In this document: positions 22,930 through 25,224 of the stretch, piece after piece
How the letters are laid out: every line of letters begins with the position of its first letter
How positions within the stretch are numbered: position 1 is the stretch's first letter
DNA from: Bacteroidetes bacterium UBA2364
GTDB taxonomy: Bacteria; Bacteroidota; Rhodothermia; Rhodothermales; UBA2364
Reading direction: 5' to 3'
Length of the DNA: 25,224 nucleotides
Assembly (NCBI GenBank): GCA_002344075.1
Contig: DDTM01000081.1
Span: forward strand, 1 to 25,224
Notes under the pieces: generated by a model
Told to the model about the DNA's origin: nothing
Databases searched by the model: none
Seen by the model: only the letters and a program-made list of their open reading frames with translations
Made by a program: the position numbers and the translations under genes

Positions 22930-24162
22930 ATGAAATCCATTCGATATTTCCTCTGTTTATTGTTACTATTCGCCGCTTGCAGGGGGGTAAAGGCACAAGA
23001 TAAACCCTTGTCTTATCCTGAAATTTTGGATCAAACCGATGCCGCTTTTCAGAAAGCCAATTGGAAGGAAGTGGTACATATTTGCGAAAAAGCCATCGCG
23101 GAAGGTAATGATGCATTTGTGATCCGACAATATTTGGGAATTGCCTATTATCGCCAAAAGCAATACACGCAAGCCTTGCCGCACTTTCGCAAAGCCTTGG
23201 CATATTTTGGCTCAGAATCCATTACACAAGAATATCTATACTTCACGCTATTGTCGCTGGGTCGTAATCTGGAGGCGAATGCGGTAGCCAAAGAGATGGA
23301 ATTGGAAGAACAAACTCGTTTAGGATTAAGGCCCAATCGAAAGTGGACGTTCATTTATCTAGAACCAGGTGCGAAGTTGAGTACCCTTGAAGGTCTTAAA
23401 CCTATGATATTGACTACCTTTGGCATAGGGCATCGGCTTGGTCAAGCGATGGAAACTTATCATGCAGGGAACTATATTGCTCAGGAGAATAATGGGTTTC
23501 GTTATCAACAATACCAGTATTATCTGCTGAATCAAGGGCTCATTATGCCAAACCAAACCATAGAAACAGCCCTGCATCTGGTTGGGATGGATGGTAAAAA
23601 TAATGCCTTCGGCATGGAACAAAGGGGGATTGCTTTGTATGGGGGCTGGAGGTGGACGCCTGCTAAGTGGGAAATAACCCCGCAGTTAACTTGGACCAAC
23701 CTCCGGACGACACTCCAAACCAATACGGGGACTAGATTCAAGGATTCTACTGCAACAACCACCCAGTTGGGGCTGGCCTTGGGGTATTGGCCGCGAATCG
23801 GGAAAGGGCGTATATGGCTGGGCTGGCAAAATGAATTGGCATTTCATAAATACGAGACCTTACTTGAAGACAACAGCCAGACCTTCTTTTTGATGAAAGC
23901 TCGTATCTGGGCACAAATTCATCCGAAACTGAACCTTACCACCTTCTATTATGCTGGACGAGTTCCTTTGGCTGCCGAAGATAAGGGAAGTTTATTCCTC
24001 AACGCACCCGATCTGACGACTAAAAAATGGGGCTTAATGGCTGAATTCCCTTTAACTGCCAAAATTTCGCTGTATGGCGTTTATCAACAGGAAGTCAAAG
24101 AAAAGTCTAATACACCCTACCAAAACCACGTGATTATAACCGGAATTAAAATAAAACCATGA
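22930..24162 (+). CDS. TPR plus YaiO-type outer-membrane beta-barrel protein
   Basis: A 410-residue exported protein. The signal region ends either at a lipobox-like FAAC (C17) or, more likely for a barrel protein, after VKAQ (23). Residues about 27-125 hold two to three TPR-like helix pairs (AFQKANWKEVVHICEKAI, LGIAYYRQKQYTQALPHFRKAL). Residues about 138-410 alternate in barrel fashion (WTFIYLEPGAKLS, GIALYGGWRWTPAKWEITPQLTW, LGLALGYWP, WGLMAEFPLTAKISLYGVYQQ), like YaiO. It ends ITGIKIKP, without the C-terminal aromatic residue usual for BAM substrates. Position between the UT-M23 fusion and the TPR gene (14-base gap, then a 4-base overlap) suggests it is the outer-membrane end of the system. 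YaiO proteins have no well-defined function that I can cite. Confidence 0.8.
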   Translation: MKSIRYFLCLLLLFAACRGVKAQDKPLSYPEILDQTDAAFQKANWKEVVHICEKAIAEGNDAFVIRQYLGIAYYRQKQYTQALPHFRKALAYFGSESITQEYLYFTLLSLGRNLEANAVAKEMELEEQTRLGLRPNRKWTFIYLEPGAKLSTLEGLKPMILTTFGIGHRLGQAMETYHAGNYIAQENNGFRYQQYQYYLLNQGLIMPNQTIETALHLVGMDGKNNAFGMEQRGIALYGGWRWTPAKWEITPQLTWTNLRTTLQTNTGTRFKDSTATTTQLGLALGYWPRIGKGRIWLGWQNELAFHKYETLLEDNSQTFFLMKARIWAQIHPKLNLTTFYYAGRVPLAAEDKGSLFLNAPDLTTKKWGLMAEFPLTAKISLYGVYQQEVKEKSNTPYQNHVIITGIKIKP

Positions 24163-24782
24163 AACGCTTTAAACTTACTTCTTTCATCTGCTTAATCGGA
24201 TTATTTTACTTGTTCTCATCCGTAAATAATCTTTATGCACAAGACGTTCAACAGGCTTTTAAGAGTAGTTATACCGCCGAGAATAACAAAGATTATGCAT
24301 CGGCAATCACTTCACTGCGCCGGGTGTACAACAATACATACGAAATGAATCTTCGCTTGGGCTGGCTTTATTATTTAGATGGTAAATACCAAGAATCAAT
24401 AGGTTATTATGAGAAATGTATCCAGCAGATGCCGATGTCCATCGAAGCCCGATTGGGCTACGTTCAGCCAGCATATGCACTTGAAAAATGGAGTGACGTG
24501 CTCAACCAATATTTGGCAATCCTTCAGATAGATCCCAATCATTCGAAAGCAAATTACCAAACGGGTGTGGCTTATTATTACCGCAAAGACTACCCGCGTG
24601 CAGAGAAGTATCTTCAAAAAGTACTCAATATGTATCCTTTTGATTATTATAGCTTACTGATGCTGGGCTGGACAAAGTTTAACCTCGGCAAAAGAAACGA
24701 AGCGAAGGTATTGTTTAATAAGGTGTTATTATATGCGCCTGATGATGCTTCTGCTAAAGAGGGGTTGGGGCTAATTCGTTGA
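24159..24782 (+). CDS. Exported tetratricopeptide-repeat protein
   Basis: A 207-residue protein with a signal peptide (residues 1-28, ending LYAQ) followed by about five TPR units: AENNKDYASAITSLRRVY, LGWLYYLDGKYQESIGYYEKC, LEKWSDVLNQYLAILQIDP, GVAYYYRKDYPRAEKYLQKVL and LGWTKFNLGKRNEAKVLFNKVL. It is probably a periplasmic scaffold binding another protein. Its start overlaps the YaiO-type gene stop in an ATGA, so it is the last gene of the operon and likely made in step with the barrel protein; the two may form a complex. Confidence 0.85.
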   Translation: MKRFKLTSFICLIGLFYLFSSVNNLYAQDVQQAFKSSYTAENNKDYASAITSLRRVYNNTYEMNLRLGWLYYLDGKYQESIGYYEKCIQQMPMSIEARLGYVQPAYALEKWSDVLNQYLAILQIDPNHSKANYQTGVAYYYRKDYPRAEKYLQKVLNMYPFDYYSLLMLGWTKFNLGKRNEAKVLFNKVLLYAPDDASAKEGLGLIR

Positions 24783-24810
24783 TGAAACACCGTCTTGTCA
24801 GGTTAGATGA

Positions 24811-24840
24811 GAAGGCGATAATGTGTTCCTTCCCTTTTTT
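24811..24840 (+). terminator. Possible terminator of the PqqD-like operon
   Basis: GAAGG (24811-24815) can pair with CCTTC (24828-24832) over a 12-base loop, with six T residues at 24835-24840, 28 bases past the last stop codon. The stem is only 5 bp and two C residues precede the T-run, so this is a weak call resting largely on position. Confidence 0.35.
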
Positions 24841-25177
24841 AGACGCCATATTGGGATATTGATGAGGCTGAAAAACATATCGGGCCGGATAAGGGAACGG
24901 GCGATTCTTCTTGGGCACTTTGATCAGGGGAGTACAAGCAAAATTTGGGTGCTTTTACCTTATAACATTGGGGCGGGGAATATAAAACCTGTAATGTTTT
25001 TAGGGGCTAAAAAACTTATCCACACCTATCTTCTTTGGTTTTTGCATCGCGTGTGTTGGCTTTATAACCCCAAAACGATGTGTACCGACACACTTTTCCA
25101 CGGGTGCATTTCAAAACGTTCCAAATTACCTCGTGAACACCTCTTTCACATTTTATGTGGCCTGCTGGATTCTCGTA

Positions 25178-25204
25178 TGATGTCGCTCCTACGGAGCTTT
25201 TCTC
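25178..25204. repeat. Palindromic interspersed repeat copy
   Basis: ATGATGTCGCTCCTACGGAGC followed by TTTTCTC. The inner GCTCC/GGAGC arms (25185-25189 and 25193-25197) are perfect around TAC. It shares the ATGATG lead, the CTCC-acGGAG core and the TTTCT tail with the first unit at 12671-12694, so the two are probably members of one interspersed family. Confidence 0.5.
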
Positions 25205-25224
25205 AACGGTAAGTAAAGATTTTA

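Larger units (their letters stand above)
24783..25224. other. Gene-poor right end of the window
   Basis: About 440 bases after the operon. It holds a possible terminator (24811-24840) and a palindromic repeat copy (25178-25204). The open frame at 24823-25212 runs through both and has a Cys/Arg/Leu/His-rich composition without motifs, so I do not call a gene. Confidence 0.55.

Noticed and set aside
24823..25212. 129-codon open frame at the right end
   Set aside because: It crosses a possible terminator and a palindromic repeat, lacks motifs, and has an improbable Cys/Arg/Leu/His-rich composition.

Overview
The window looks like chromosomal DNA from a Bacteroidota-type (FCB-group) bacterium, possibly a Rhodothermota- or Saprospiria-like lineage. 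The reasons are: mostly weak or absent Shine-Dalgarno sites, many lipoprotein, outer-membrane and TPR proteins, a DUF4342 protein, a 76-residue membrane protein of the kind usually auto-named 'RND transporter' in Bacteroidota, an NqrM-like maturation protein, and degenerate interspersed palindromes typical of these genomes. No ribosomal or other taxonomic marker gene is present, so the placement is inference. I see no rRNA, tRNA, CRISPR array, integrase or transposase.

Layout. (1) 65-2587: a lipoprotein with a cysteine-rich tail, a glyoxalase-II-like metallo-beta-lactamase-fold hydrolase, and, convergent with it, a TIM-barrel sugar-isomerase-like protein. (2) 2736-4798: an unrecognised four-helix membrane protein with a long acidic, proline-rich tail, then a DUF4342 protein. 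(3) 4852-7164, minus strand: ilvE, then a drug-efflux-type MFS transporter, each followed by a good hairpin terminator. (4) 7476-12491, carbohydrate block: a secreted NagZ-like GH3 enzyme preceded by a strongly foldable leader, rpe on the opposite strand, a Nudix hydrolase and a secreted GH29 alpha-L-fucosidase. (5) 12492-15788: a gap of about 640 bases with degenerate palindromic repeats, a three-barrel outer-membrane protein with an internal duplication, and a small membrane protein. (6) 16004-17594: a Tat-signal class V aminotransferase and an NqrM-like tetracysteine membrane protein, closed by a strong terminator.

(7) 17951-24782 is the most interesting part: six co-directional genes with gaps of 14-49 bases or 4-base ATGA overlaps. 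In order they encode a PqqD-like small protein, an ATP-grasp ligase, a fold-type III PLP decarboxylase with all its catalytic motifs, a urea-channel domain fused to an M23 peptidase, a TPR plus YaiO-type beta-barrel protein, and a secreted TPR protein. A small binding or carrier protein, an ATP-grasp ligase and a type III decarboxylase recall the BtrI/BtrJ/BtrK logic of butirosin side-chain synthesis (load an amino acid on a carrier, then decarboxylate it there). The last three genes span inner membrane, periplasm and outer membrane and could move or sense the product. No precursor peptide is evident. The function is not known to me; this is a hypothesis from domain content and gene order.

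The window ends in about 440 bases without a convincing gene, holding a possible terminator and another copy of the palindromic repeat.
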